Positions 8,904 through 15,364 of a stretch of DNA of 17,576 bases are shown here, piece by piece (the stretch's first letter is position 1; each line of letters starts with the position of its first letter). The notes under the pieces are model-generated. The model saw only the letters and a program-made list of their open reading frames with translations. It did no database searches and had not been told where the DNA came from. The translations under genes were made by a program, and so were the position numbers. The DNA comes from Desulfurococcaceae archaeon (lineage in GTDB: Archaea > Thermoproteota > Thermoprotei_A > Sulfolobales > Desulfurococcaceae): positions 1 through 17,576 of the forward strand of contig JAJHQY010000007.1 in the NCBI GenBank assembly GCA_020833085.1, read 5' to 3'.

Positions 8904-8964
8904 CTGGGATGATTGAGCTCTACAAGAGCTGAGTAATTGATGTACCCGCGCAGGGCTGACCTTT
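8904..8964 (+). ncRNA. Candidate C/D box sRNA (2'-O-methylation guide)
   Basis: The stretch shows the order C, D', C', D with archaeal spacing. The C-like box ATGATTG is at 8909-8915, D' CTGA at 8929-8932, C' TTGATGT at 8937-8943 and D CTGA at 8956-8959. The guides are 13 bases (8916-8928) and 12 bases (8944-8955), with a 4-base D'-C' spacer; typical archaeal sRNAs have guides near 12 and spacers of 3-5. GG before C and CC after D could form a short terminal pairing. By the D+5 rule, the D guide would point to the G in a 5'-CCCUG-3' target and the D' guide to the second U in 5'-CUCUU-3'. The C box is imperfect (5 of 7; the base after UGAU is U instead of G), which is the main weakness. I could not identify targets. 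Confidence 0.45.
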
Positions 8965-8979
8965 CTGCAAATTACTCAC

Positions 8980-9378
8980 CTACTCGAAGTCCTCCATAGC
9001 CTGTATTTGCCTTATTAGTTCCTCATCTGTAAATCTAGAAGTCTTTTTCTCCAGCGCCTTAACACACCTACCATCGGGGAGAAGACTGTTAATTCGGCAA
9101 CTAGCGTACTGACACTCTCCATTAATACAGTCACTACCTGTTAGCCTGCACTGAGCTACTCTAATAATGCGCCCTTTAACCGGCTTGTTAATAGTAAATA
9201 GAGCGTCTCTACCACAACGAAATAGTGGGCACAGGGGATTACACTTATCCATTAGCGGTTGCGGCTGGACTCTCACCTCTTCTACTTTACTAGCGTGGTG
9301 TGATCGGCTACTTGAAGAGTAGTGAGTGGATTTGCCTCTAGAAGATTCTTGCCCGTGAAAATCAGCAGTTTTTTTCAT
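8980..9378 (-). CDS. Eight-cysteine putative metal-binding protein, unknown function
   Basis: No family recognised. The 132-residue protein has three parts. The N-terminus (1-40) is low-complexity and probably disordered, rich in Ser, His and Lys (SSSSRSHH at 21-28). The middle (46-105) has eight cysteines at 46, 50, 55, 77, 84, 89, 94 and 105, an arrangement suited to an iron-sulfur cluster or zinc; the pieces CNPLCPLFRC and CINGECQYASC stand out. The C-terminus is an acidic amphipathic helix ending IQAMEDFE, which could be a docking tail. No signal peptide or membrane helix. The ATG at 9378 has GGTG about five bases upstream. The gene follows endA on the same strand after 71 bases but has its own likely TATA inside a palindrome (9417-9430), so it may be separately regulated. 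Confidence 0.75.
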   Translation of the reverse strand: MKKTADFHGQESSRGKSTHYSSSSRSHHASKVEEVRVQPQPLMDKCNPLCPLFRCGRDALFTINKPVKGRIIRVAQCRLTGSDCINGECQYASCRINSLLPDGRCVKALEKKTSRFTDEELIRQIQAMEDFE

Positions 9379-9416
9379 ATAGGCACCCAGTTAGTTAGAC
9401 GCGTTAAGCATGTTTA

Positions 9417-9430
9417 GTGAATAAATTCAC
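9417..9430. promoter_or_regulatory. Perfect inverted repeat GTGAAT-AA-ATTCAC over the likely TATA box of the Cys-rich gene
   Basis: Six-base arms GTGAAT (9417-9422) and ATTCAC (9425-9430) flank AA. The AT core lies where a TATA box would place the minus-strand transcription start near 9397, leaving an 18-base leader with GGTG before the ATG at 9378. A dyad over a TATA element is a usual layout for an archaeal repressor operator. No cognate regulator is visible in the window. Confidence 0.4.
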
Positions 9431-9449
9431 AAGCTTATATGTTTAAATC

Positions 9450-9984
9450 TTACGGCTTCCACCAGCTAAACACGTAATAGCTTATTTTGTCATTTCCATG
9501 AATAGCTACTACGAGTTTCTTTTTAACGGAGTGCAGTAGCCTACCAGCTCTCACAAACTCTATTGGATCTACCTTATCACCAGTATTATAGACAAGAACG
9601 CCAAATGGCGCGTGGTCTATGCCAGGACCATAGCGATAAGCCAAGTAGTCACACCCAAATTTGAGACCTCTCCTCACAACAAACCCCCTCTCCTTTAGGT
9701 CAACATATACTCTGTAAAGCGCGTCAAACCTCTCAACGACTTTTGAGCTATGAGCCAGGAGCTCCTCGAGGCTCATTACTCTGTTATTTTCGATTACTCT
9801 TATTTTATTCTCTTTTACTAGGAAAAGGGTTTCTATTAGAGAGAGTTCTAGTGGTGCTTTAATATTCTTATCTCTAGGCTTATTCACACCTAGGAATGTC
9901 CCGTAGTAGCCATCCCAGTAGACTTTATTAGCACACACATAGTCAAATATTACTGCTCTATTGTGTAATAAGTGCGCGTAACAT
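9450..9984 (-). CDS. endA: tRNA-splicing endonuclease, catalytic subunit; N-terminus in a different frame
   Basis: Cuts introns from pre-tRNA (and pre-rRNA) at bulge-helix-bulge sites; crenarchaeal enzymes usually pair a catalytic with a structural subunit. The frame read from a GTG at 9938 gives 162 residues with the catalytic triad blocks: KFGCDYLAYR (Tyr101), GPGIDHAPFG (His109) and HSVKKKLVVAI (Lys140 or 141), plus the PLELSLIE helix, so this is the active subunit. But the frame stays open upstream of 9938, without a start codon, and encodes family-like residues HNRAVIFDYV. A well-placed ATG at 9984, 13 bases after the preceding gene, encodes MLRALIT in another frame and hits TAG at 9958-9960. 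Skipping one base near 9963-9970 joins the two into a normal N-terminus. Either a sequence error or a real frameshift. Coordinates cover the joined gene; the uninterrupted frame is 9450-9938. Confidence 0.88.
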
Positions 9985-9997
9985 TCCGAGGACTGTT

Positions 9998-10687
9998 CTA
10001 AGCTGTTCCCAGTTTTAGTAGAATTAGATATCGTAATTCTTCACCCGCGCTCTTTAAGAAGTCGCTGGTTTCTTCTAGGTGTTCATATATGTCTTTTAGT
10101 ATTAAGAGCGCTGATATGTAGCCTGCATACTTATTATATATTTCAAAGAGGCTCTTTCTAAACTTCTCGTCTATTTCTTCCTCGATAGCAAACACTTTAT
10201 TTAAAGTCTCTAGAGTCTTCTTTGGAGAGACTCTTAGCTTATCTATAGAGGCCTCTAGTGCGTTTAGCTGTTCTTTGAGCATGTCAATAAATCGTGAGAG
10301 ATCATTAATGTCTTCTCCCCCAACTAAGACGCTGTTTTCAGCCATTAAGACGAATCTGTAACCTACGCTGTCTAAATGCTGAATTATTCTATCTAAAATG
10401 CGGGTTACTTCAATGTAGCTTCTAGTGGATAAAGCCAGCTCGCTGCTCTTAACGAGGTACTCCATTATCGTTGTTTTCTGAGATTCGCCCTGGTTCTTTA
10501 GAGCCCTGATCTTCTCATAAACATCAACTATTAACTGCTTCTTTCCAGAACCACCCTCACTGTATATGCTTAGAATAGACTTCAGTAATTCAAGTTCATC
10601 TCTTACAATTCTACACATAGACGCTAAGTACTCCGTGGCCGTCAACTCGACTAACGCGCTCTCTACTCTCGTCTCTTCGACAGACAT
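9998..10687 (-). CDS. PhoU-like / DUF47-type all-helical protein
   Basis: The 229-residue protein reads as a string of amphipathic helices with no cysteine cluster, signal or membrane segment. The regular pattern of acidic and hydrophobic residues, stretches such as EVTRILDRIIQHLDSVGYR (92-110) and the tail LKDIYEHLEETSDFLKSAGEEL resemble the PhoU/DUF47 fold, in which E/D-rich helices bind metal clusters. In other archaea DUF47 proteins often sit beside phosphate transporters, but none is visible here. The next gene is the splicing endonuclease, whose likely ATG comes 13 bases after this stop, so the two are probably one transcript. ATG at 10687 with a GGTGTG site about nine bases upstream and a TATTTAAG element at 10754-10761. 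The helical nature is clear; the family name is a moderate guess. Confidence 0.72.
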   Translation of the reverse strand: MSVEETRVESALVELTATEYLASMCRIVRDELELLKSILSIYSEGGSGKKQLIVDVYEKIRALKNQGESQKTTIMEYLVKSSELALSTRSYIEVTRILDRIIQHLDSVGYRFVLMAENSVLVGGEDINDLSRFIDMLKEQLNALEASIDKLRVSPKKTLETLNKVFAIEEEIDEKFRKSLFEIYNKYAGYISALLILKDIYEHLEETSDFLKSAGEELRYLILLKLGTA

Positions 10688-10753
10688 AGTCTCTTCACAC
10701 CACGAATTGCTAGTACCGCTCAGCTGTCTACGCGTGAATAATGTAGTAAGAGG

Positions 10754-10761
10754 TATTTAAG
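10754..10761 (-). promoter_or_regulatory. TATA box for the PhoU-like gene and endA
   Basis: Read on the minus strand as CTTAAATA, centred near 10757. It predicts a transcript start near 10731, a leader of about 44 bases and a GGTGTG site before the ATG at 10687. Inference from spacing only. Confidence 0.4.
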
Positions 10762-10801
10762 TGTGAGGGGATTAGTCAATTCTACACTATGCTCTTGGTT
10801 G

Positions 10802-10826
10802 CGTGCTTTAAGCACGAAAAATTTTT
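10802..10826. promoter_or_regulatory. Palindrome CGTGCTT-T-AAGCACG followed by AAAAATTTTT upstream of the radical SAM gene
   Basis: Seven-base arms at 10802-10808 and 10810-10816 match perfectly around a single T. They are followed at once by the self-complementary AAAAATTTTT (10817-10826). The CTTTAAG core or the A/T block could be the TATA element for the gene starting at 10883 or 10892 (predicted starts near 10835 or 10848). As DNA the dyad would suit a dimeric regulator; as RNA a one-base loop is unfavourable. It lies between divergent genes, so it could regulate either. Confidence 0.4.
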
Positions 10827-10891
10827 GAAGCTGTGATGTGATTGCGCTCATAGGGAGTTAAGTACTAGGAACTTCTGGGTGAGTGCGTCTT

Positions 10892-12529
10892 TTGCCATAC
10901 TTAGTCATAGACGCTCTTGCACGTGCTAGTGGTGAGCGGTATTCTACATTTGACGTGGTGGGAGCAGGTCCCCGCGTAGTAGCCGGTGTGTTAGAGGAGT
11001 TTGAGGAGACCCTGCTACTTCCATATGAGAGGGTTGTTAGTAATATTGAAATAGTGCGTAACTTTGACGCCATCTTTATTTCTGCAATGAGTAGCGACTA
11101 CGATGCAGTAAGGAAAATTGTCAATATTATTCGGAAGTGGTTTAAAGGGCCTATTGTAATTGGAGGCCCTCTAAGCTTTGAGTATAAGAGAGTACTAGGT
11201 GAGCTCAAAGTAGACTACGTAATCGTGGGAGAAGCCGAGATACCACTTAGACTATTTATTCAGTGTCTTAAACGCGGAGGGGGTGAGTGTCTCGAGAGCG
11301 TGCCTGCGTTGGCGTTTAAACGTGATAATAGAGTTGTAATTACGTCTAAGCACGTTTACACACCGAAAAACGTACTCTCTACTATTAAACCGTGGACTAA
11401 AGTGGACCGGTCTTATAGACCTACATGGATATATAGGTTTTACGTCGAAGTTTTAAGAGGGTGTAGTAACTTCTACAGACCGCTAATTAGAGTTGGTGAA
11501 TTAAATTGCGTATTGTGCATGAAGTGCCGTAGCCCGGTTTACGCTGAGAGGATTTACTGTCCAAGTGGAATACCCCCTGGTTGCGGTTTTTGTAGCGTCC
11601 CCCTAATGTCAGGTTACCCTAGAAGTAGAAGAGTAGAGTCTGTAGTTAGCGAAATAGAAGAACTTGTTAAACACGGTGCTCGCAGAATTGTACTAAGCGC
11701 TCCAGATTTTCTAGATTATGGTAGAGATGAGCTCGTAGAGGACATATTAACAGACCCCTGTAATCCACCAGCAAATCTAGATGCTATTGAAGCTCTCCTC
11801 AACTCTGTATACTCAATAGAAGAGGTTAAGAGTGGAAGAGTTGTAGTGATGATCGAGAATATTAAAGCGTGTCTCGTGAGTGAGGAGGTTGCAAAAACTC
11901 TCGGTAAATACCTAAGAGGCACTACTGTGCACATAGGGCTTGAGACCGGGTGTGATTGGTTTAATGACAGAGTACTTGGTAAGCCTATAAGTGTTAAACA
12001 AGTAATAGATGCCTGTAAACTACTTAAGAGTGCTGGTTTAAGGCCATACGTATACTTAATGTACGACTTACCACTAGCTACTAGAGACGTGTACCTCAAA
12101 ACTCTAGAATCTGTAAAAGCTCTCAGTCAAATAGGTGTAGAGAAGATTACTCTATACAAGTATGTGAAGCTCCCCGCTACAGCTTTCGAGAAACTACGTG
12201 TAGAGAACAGCAGTTCTCTGCGCGATGTTGTCGCAGAGCTTAAAAAACTCGTTAATAAGTACAATATGGCTATGAAAAGAGATCTCATTGGGAAGAGAAT
12301 AGAAGTATACGTGGTAAAGACTGAGAGGGGTCTTTACGGCTATCCAGTTAAACACGGGCCTGTTGTAGTGATCTCTAGTAGAACCGCGCCTCGACTAGAC
12401 CTAAGCGGCTGCAAGTGCGTAGTAGAAATAGTAGATATTAGTAAAAGAGTTGTTCGAGGAAAACTTATTAGTGTTTTAGAGTGTCCACAAGAACTCGGAG
12501 TTTCTCAGCGAGAAGCAGAGCCCTGTTAG
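10892..12529 (+). CDS. B12-binding-type radical SAM protein with C-terminal TRAM-like domain
   Basis: Probable radical SAM enzyme with a cobalamin-binding-like N-terminal domain; substrate unknown. In the 548-residue numbering from the GTG at 10883, residues 1-135 form a Rossmann-like domain (IVIGGP at 91-96, VDYVIVGEAE at 110-119) without an obvious DxHxxG cobalamin ligand. RGCSNFYRP (192-200) begins the cluster region, CVLCMKC (209-215) lies in an insert, then CPSGIPPGCGFCSVP (226-240) with RSRRVESV following. Later blocks APDFLD, IGLETG (351-356) and YLMYDLPL fit the SAM barrel. Residues about 468-532 (GKRIEVYVV...HGPVVVIS) look like a TRAM RNA-binding barrel, suggesting RNA modification as in methylthiotransferases. 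GGTGAG at 10878-10883 touches the GTG at 10883 but is eight bases from a TTG at 10892, which I prefer. The 3' end overlaps the converging small gene by 62 bases. Confidence 0.88.
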   Translation: MPYLVIDALARASGERYSTFDVVGAGPRVVAGVLEEFEETLLLPYERVVSNIEIVRNFDAIFISAMSSDYDAVRKIVNIIRKWFKGPIVIGGPLSFEYKRVLGELKVDYVIVGEAEIPLRLFIQCLKRGGGECLESVPALAFKRDNRVVITSKHVYTPKNVLSTIKPWTKVDRSYRPTWIYRFYVEVLRGCSNFYRPLIRVGELNCVLCMKCRSPVYAERIYCPSGIPPGCGFCSVPLMSGYPRSRRVESVVSEIEELVKHGARRIVLSAPDFLDYGRDELVEDILTDPCNPPANLDAIEALLNSVYSIEEVKSGRVVVMIENIKACLVSEEVAKTLGKYLRGTTVHIGLETGCDWFNDRVLGKPISVKQVIDACKLLKSAGLRPYVYLMYDLPLATRDVYLKTLESVKALSQIGVEKITLYKYVKLPATAFEKLRVENSSSLRDVVAELKKLVNKYNMAMKRDLIGKRIEVYVVKTERGLYGYPVKHGPVVVISSRTAPRLDLSGCKCVVEIVDISKRVVRGKLISVLECPQELGVSQREAEPC

Positions 12530-12860
12530 CGTGCTCCTCGAAGTTTTTACCTCTGAGTATAGAGGATGCCGATTCCAGTATCTTCACTGTATATGGAATA
12601 CTTACTAGTACTAGCATTCTATAGTAGACATCAGCATATTTGAAGAGGCTGTCCTCCCGCTGAGATCCCATTAGAATATTTCTACTTCTCTCTAAAATAC
12701 TATTGGCGTGTCGGTATACCTCCTCGGCAGAGTTAATGAAGTCGTTAATTAAATCAACATTACGTGTTGACGTGGCTACTTTGCCTTTTTCAATTAGATC
12801 TTCAAACCTCTCCACGAGTTCTTTTAGTTCCTGAAACGCGTCGTACAAGCTCATTATCAT
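12468..12860 (-). CDS. Small all-helical protein of unknown function
   Basis: No family recognised. From the ATG at 12860 the product is about 130 residues and almost entirely helical: DAFQELKELVERFEDLIEKG, then a long helix with FINSAEEVYRHANSILERS, a Tyr-rich stretch (KYADVYYRMLVLVSIPYTV) and a final helix ending LAEKLRVLVDTLKH. It looks like a compact four-helix bundle. The frame is open further upstream (to 12956), but that extension is poorly protein-like (SLQESCTCVVITISPK) and would pass through the AT-rich element AAAAATAATA near 12890-12899, a likely TATA box placing the transcript start near 12869. ATGs at 12860 and 12854 are both possible. Its last 62 bases overlap the 3' end of the radical SAM gene on the other strand. 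Confidence 0.62.
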   Translation of the reverse strand: MIMSLYDAFQELKELVERFEDLIEKGKVATSTRNVDLINDFINSAEEVYRHANSILERSRNILMGSQREDSLFKYADVYYRMLVLVSIPYTVKILESASSILRGKNFEEHANRALLLAEKLRVLVDTLKH

Positions 12861-13001
12861 CCCGAGATAAATATTGGTAATCAGCTCTATTATTTTTGGA
12901 GAAATTGTAATTACAACACACGTACACGACTCCTGTAGAGACAACGAGTATTGCAACTTCCTTTTTTATTGCGCAACTAGAGCTTGTTGTTCAAAGAGCT
13001 A

Positions 13002-13388
13002 TTATTTCTTAATTTTTCTAATAGTTGCTATACTATTATCAGCTACTCCCTGCTTTTCCAGCTCGGCTGGATATACGTAGACAACTTCTTCACCTGGTTT
13101 AGACTCTACGACTTCAGCTGTGAAGACGGCTTTTTTCTTTCCAGCCACAACTACTTCCACCAAGTCACCGCTCTTCACACCAAGTAATTGAGCTATTGAA
13201 CTGGGTATTCTCGCAATGGGCTTATCAAGTCCTCTCTCAAAGCGAATTCTAACTCTCTTCTCTGGGAGAACAGCTTCTTTCTTCTTACCGAGTACTTCTG
13301 AAGCTGGAGGTATAATTGCAACTAACTTAGAGATGTCTACTTTAGATTCCTTGGCTACACCCTCTTCTCTTTTTGCCTCTTCACTCAA
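13002..13388 (-). CDS. Barrel-domain protein resembling the Cdc48 N-terminal double-psi barrel / AbrB-type fold
   Basis: Unknown function; 128 residues. The first 40 are charged and probably flexible (KREEGVAKESK). The rest is a beta-rich domain whose core DKPIARIPSSIAQLLGVKSG (55-74), followed by DLVEVV and KKKAVFTAEV, matches the pattern of the Cdc48 N-domain in this same window ([20 protein letters not shown], then FIEVIG and GREILKVWP). The same pattern is known from AbrB-like swapped-hairpin and double-psi/RIFT barrels, so it may bind DNA, protein or nucleotide. The end VYVYPAELEKQGVADNSIATIRKIKK adds a further strand-helix-strand. It starts at TTG (13388), eight bases after GGTG, with CTTTTAAAG (13433-13441) as a good TATA box. 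Downstream of GlyRS on the same strand but with its own promoter. Confidence 0.75.
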   Translation of the reverse strand: MSEEAKREEGVAKESKVDISKLVAIIPPASEVLGKKKEAVLPEKRVRIRFERGLDKPIARIPSSIAQLLGVKSGDLVEVVVAGKKKAVFTAEVVESKPGEEVVYVYPAELEKQGVADNSIATIRKIKK

Positions 13389-13432
13389 AACCTAGACACC
13401 GTATTCATCTTATTTGGAGAGTAAAATAAGTA

Positions 13433-13441
13433 CTTTAAAAG
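13433..13441 (-). promoter_or_regulatory. TATA box for the barrel-domain gene
   Basis: Minus strand CTTTTAAAG centred near 13437, only seven bases past the glyS stop codon. It predicts a transcript start near 13411 and a 23-base leader containing GGTG eight bases before the TTG at 13388. Match and spacing are good; use is inferred. Confidence 0.5.
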
Positions 13442-13447
13442 ACACCA

Positions 13448-15205
13448 CTACGCAATTATATACGCGTCTAGTCTTCTCAGTATTAGATCGCTTAAATATT
13501 CTGGGAGTTTTTCGATACGTACTCTCACTTGTTGAGTGGTATCTCTGTCCCTCACAGTAACAGTGTTATCCTCCAACGTCTCATAGTCTACAGTGACAGC
13601 GTAGGGCACACCGATTTCATCAATACGGGCATACCTCCTCCCAATACTCCCCTCTTCGTCGTAAATAACTCTAAAACCATGCTTTACTAGGTCTCTATAA
13701 ATACTTCTCGCAATACTGACCATTTTCTCGTGTTCCGGCTTCTTCCCAGCTACAAGAGGTAGAACTGCCACTTGGTAGGGAGCTATGTAGGGTGGTAACT
13801 TCAAGACTATTTTTCCATCACGCTCGCTATACGCGTACTCCAGAGTTACGTACACTAGCCTCTCTAGTCCAAAAGACGGTTCCACTACGTGTGGGTAGAT
13901 CTTCTCTCCGTGAATCTTAACCTCCTCTTTCTTAATTACAAAGCAATTAGCTGAGAGGTGTACTCCTGCTACTATTACGCTACCTTTAGCTGAGAGCTCT
14001 CTATACAGCTCCTCAGGACTCCGCTGAGAAAGCTCTTTCATAACCTCCGGATACTTCGAGGAGTCAACTATTTTTGCTATCTCCTTTGGATTGGGATAAG
14101 CCACTTCTACTACTTTAGTTACTGGACTCTCATACCTCCTAAAGTAGGTCAAATCCGCTTTACTATATTCAGCGTGTCTCTCAAGGTCGTATGAAGTCCT
14201 GTAAGCGTATCCGGCAACTTCAATCCAGCCATATCTAGAAGTGTAGACCTCCTGGTCAAAAGTCTGAGCTGAATAGTGTGCCCTCTCATGGGGTAGTTTC
14301 TCAAAGAACCTTATCTTTTCAGCTGGTATACCCAAGCTCTTCACAAAGATATTTCCAACGCCCATCCAGTAGGCAAGCCACGCCGACTTAACAACTTTAT
14401 TTGTAATAAGCTCTCTCACCGTTAACTCAATAGGCTCTTCAATACCCTTAACTCTCATATCTGCAGTTACAACTCTGAGTCTCTCATTTAAAACTCTCTC
14501 AGAGATGCTACTAATATCTTTCTGCTCTCTCGCCGGGTCAAAGAAGAATTCAAGCTCCATAATTGTGAATTCTCTGAGACGTACGAGTGCCTGTCTAGGT
14601 GAAATCTCATTTCTAGCCACTTTGCCTATTTGCGCTATTCCAAGAGGGAGTTTCTCACCTATAATTCTAAGCATTTTCGCGAAGTTTATGAACATGCCCT
14701 GTGCATGCTCCGGTCTTAAGTAGCCTGTAGAGCCCTTGTAGGGCCCGATCTCAGTAGTGAATAGTAACAGGGCTGGCGTTGCCGGTTTAAATACACCACC
14801 ACACTCAGGGCACTTTAAGTTATACTTTTTAACAATCTCGTCTATTTCGTGTGGCTTGTAGCCCTCTACATCTAAACCTATGAGCTCCTTCACTAAGTGA
14901 TCAGCTCTGTAAATTTTACCGCAACTAGCACACTCAAGAACAGGGTCGGTGAAGTGGTCTTCGTGCCCGCTAGCTTTAAAGACTATGCGTGGATTTATAA
15001 TCGGAGTTTCTATTTCAAAAATATTTTCCTGCAAGTAAACGAAGAACTTCAGCCAGAGTTCTGCAATGCTCTTTTTAATGAGGACTCCCACAGGTCCGAA
15101 GTCATAAAAGCCAGCTACACCACCATATATTTCAAACGACGGCCAGAAAATACCTCTCCTTCTAGCTAGCTCTAGTATTTTGTCCTCTACTTCGGCATTA
15201 CTCAA
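13448..15205 (-). CDS. glyS: Glycyl-tRNA synthetase (class II, alpha2 archaeal/eukaryotic type)
   Basis: Charges tRNA-Gly with glycine. The 585-residue chain is of normal size for the dimeric form. It begins with helix ILELARRRGIFWPSFEIYGG and the FYDFGPVG block typical of the family (33-40). An insert carries two Cys pairs, CASC (92-95) and CPEC (132-135), a probable zinc site. Motif 2 is in LRPEHAQGMFINF (163-175), motif 3 in PSFGLERLVY, and the C-terminal anticodon-binding domain starts around PYQVAVLPLV. The start is a TTG with GGTTGAT five bases upstream; the nearby ATG (minus strand, about 15211) opens only a four-codon frame. A TTTTAAGC element at 15256-15263 would give a leader of about 29 bases. 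It is divergent from the agmatinase-family gene. Confidence 0.97.
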   Translation of the reverse strand: MSNAEVEDKILELARRRGIFWPSFEIYGGVAGFYDFGPVGVLIKKSIAELWLKFFVYLQENIFEIETPIINPRIVFKASGHEDHFTDPVLECASCGKIYRADHLVKELIGLDVEGYKPHEIDEIVKKYNLKCPECGGVFKPATPALLLFTTEIGPYKGSTGYLRPEHAQGMFINFAKMLRIIGEKLPLGIAQIGKVARNEISPRQALVRLREFTIMELEFFFDPAREQKDISSISERVLNERLRVVTADMRVKGIEEPIELTVRELITNKVVKSAWLAYWMGVGNIFVKSLGIPAEKIRFFEKLPHERAHYSAQTFDQEVYTSRYGWIEVAGYAYRTSYDLERHAEYSKADLTYFRRYESPVTKVVEVAYPNPKEIAKIVDSSKYPEVMKELSQRSPEELYRELSAKGSVIVAGVHLSANCFVIKKEEVKIHGEKIYPHVVEPSFGLERLVYVTLEYAYSERDGKIVLKLPPYIAPYQVAVLPLVAGKKPEHEKMVSIARSIYRDLVKHGFRVIYDEEGSIGRRYARIDEIGVPYAVTVDYETLEDNTVTVRDRDTTQQVRVRIEKLPEYLSDLILRRLDAYIIA

Positions 15206-15255
15206 GAAACATCAACCCCTTCCAGTAGACTGAGAGGCACCTTTACTCACACTTA

Positions 15256-15296
15256 GCTTAAAACACTTGTTTATTTTTACTTCTTCGGCTTAAATA
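15256..15296. promoter_or_regulatory. Two separate TATA-like boxes for divergent glyS and agmatinase-family genes
   Basis: In the 159-base gap two elements stand out: minus-strand TTTTAAGC (15256-15263), predicting a glyS start near 15234; and plus-strand CTTAAATA (15289-15296), predicting a start near 15319 and a leader of about 46 bases for the gene at 15365. A further TATTTAC at 15334-15340 is too close to the ATG unless the mRNA is leaderless. Here, unlike the tighter divergent pairs, each gene seems to have its own box. Confidence 0.4.
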
Positions 15297-15364
15297 CTCG
15301 GGTCAACTCTATTACCGCTCTAGTATTTACCGCGTAAAGGGTACTCCGTGCCTAGGTGTCAGGA

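Noticed and set aside
10833..10839. GTGATGT, a good C box match upstream of the radical SAM gene
   Set aside because: No CTGA D box at the right distance on either side, so no C/D sRNA can be supported here.
12960..12968. T-run CTTTTTTAT as a terminator
   Set aside because: It is a T-run only on the plus strand, where the nearest upstream gene ends over 400 bases earlier; on the minus strand, where the adjoining genes lie, it is a run of A.
14897..15169. Plus-strand 90-codon frame opposite glyS
   Set aside because: Covers the reverse of the GlyRS N-terminal domain including its zinc Cys pair; no promoter or binding site.
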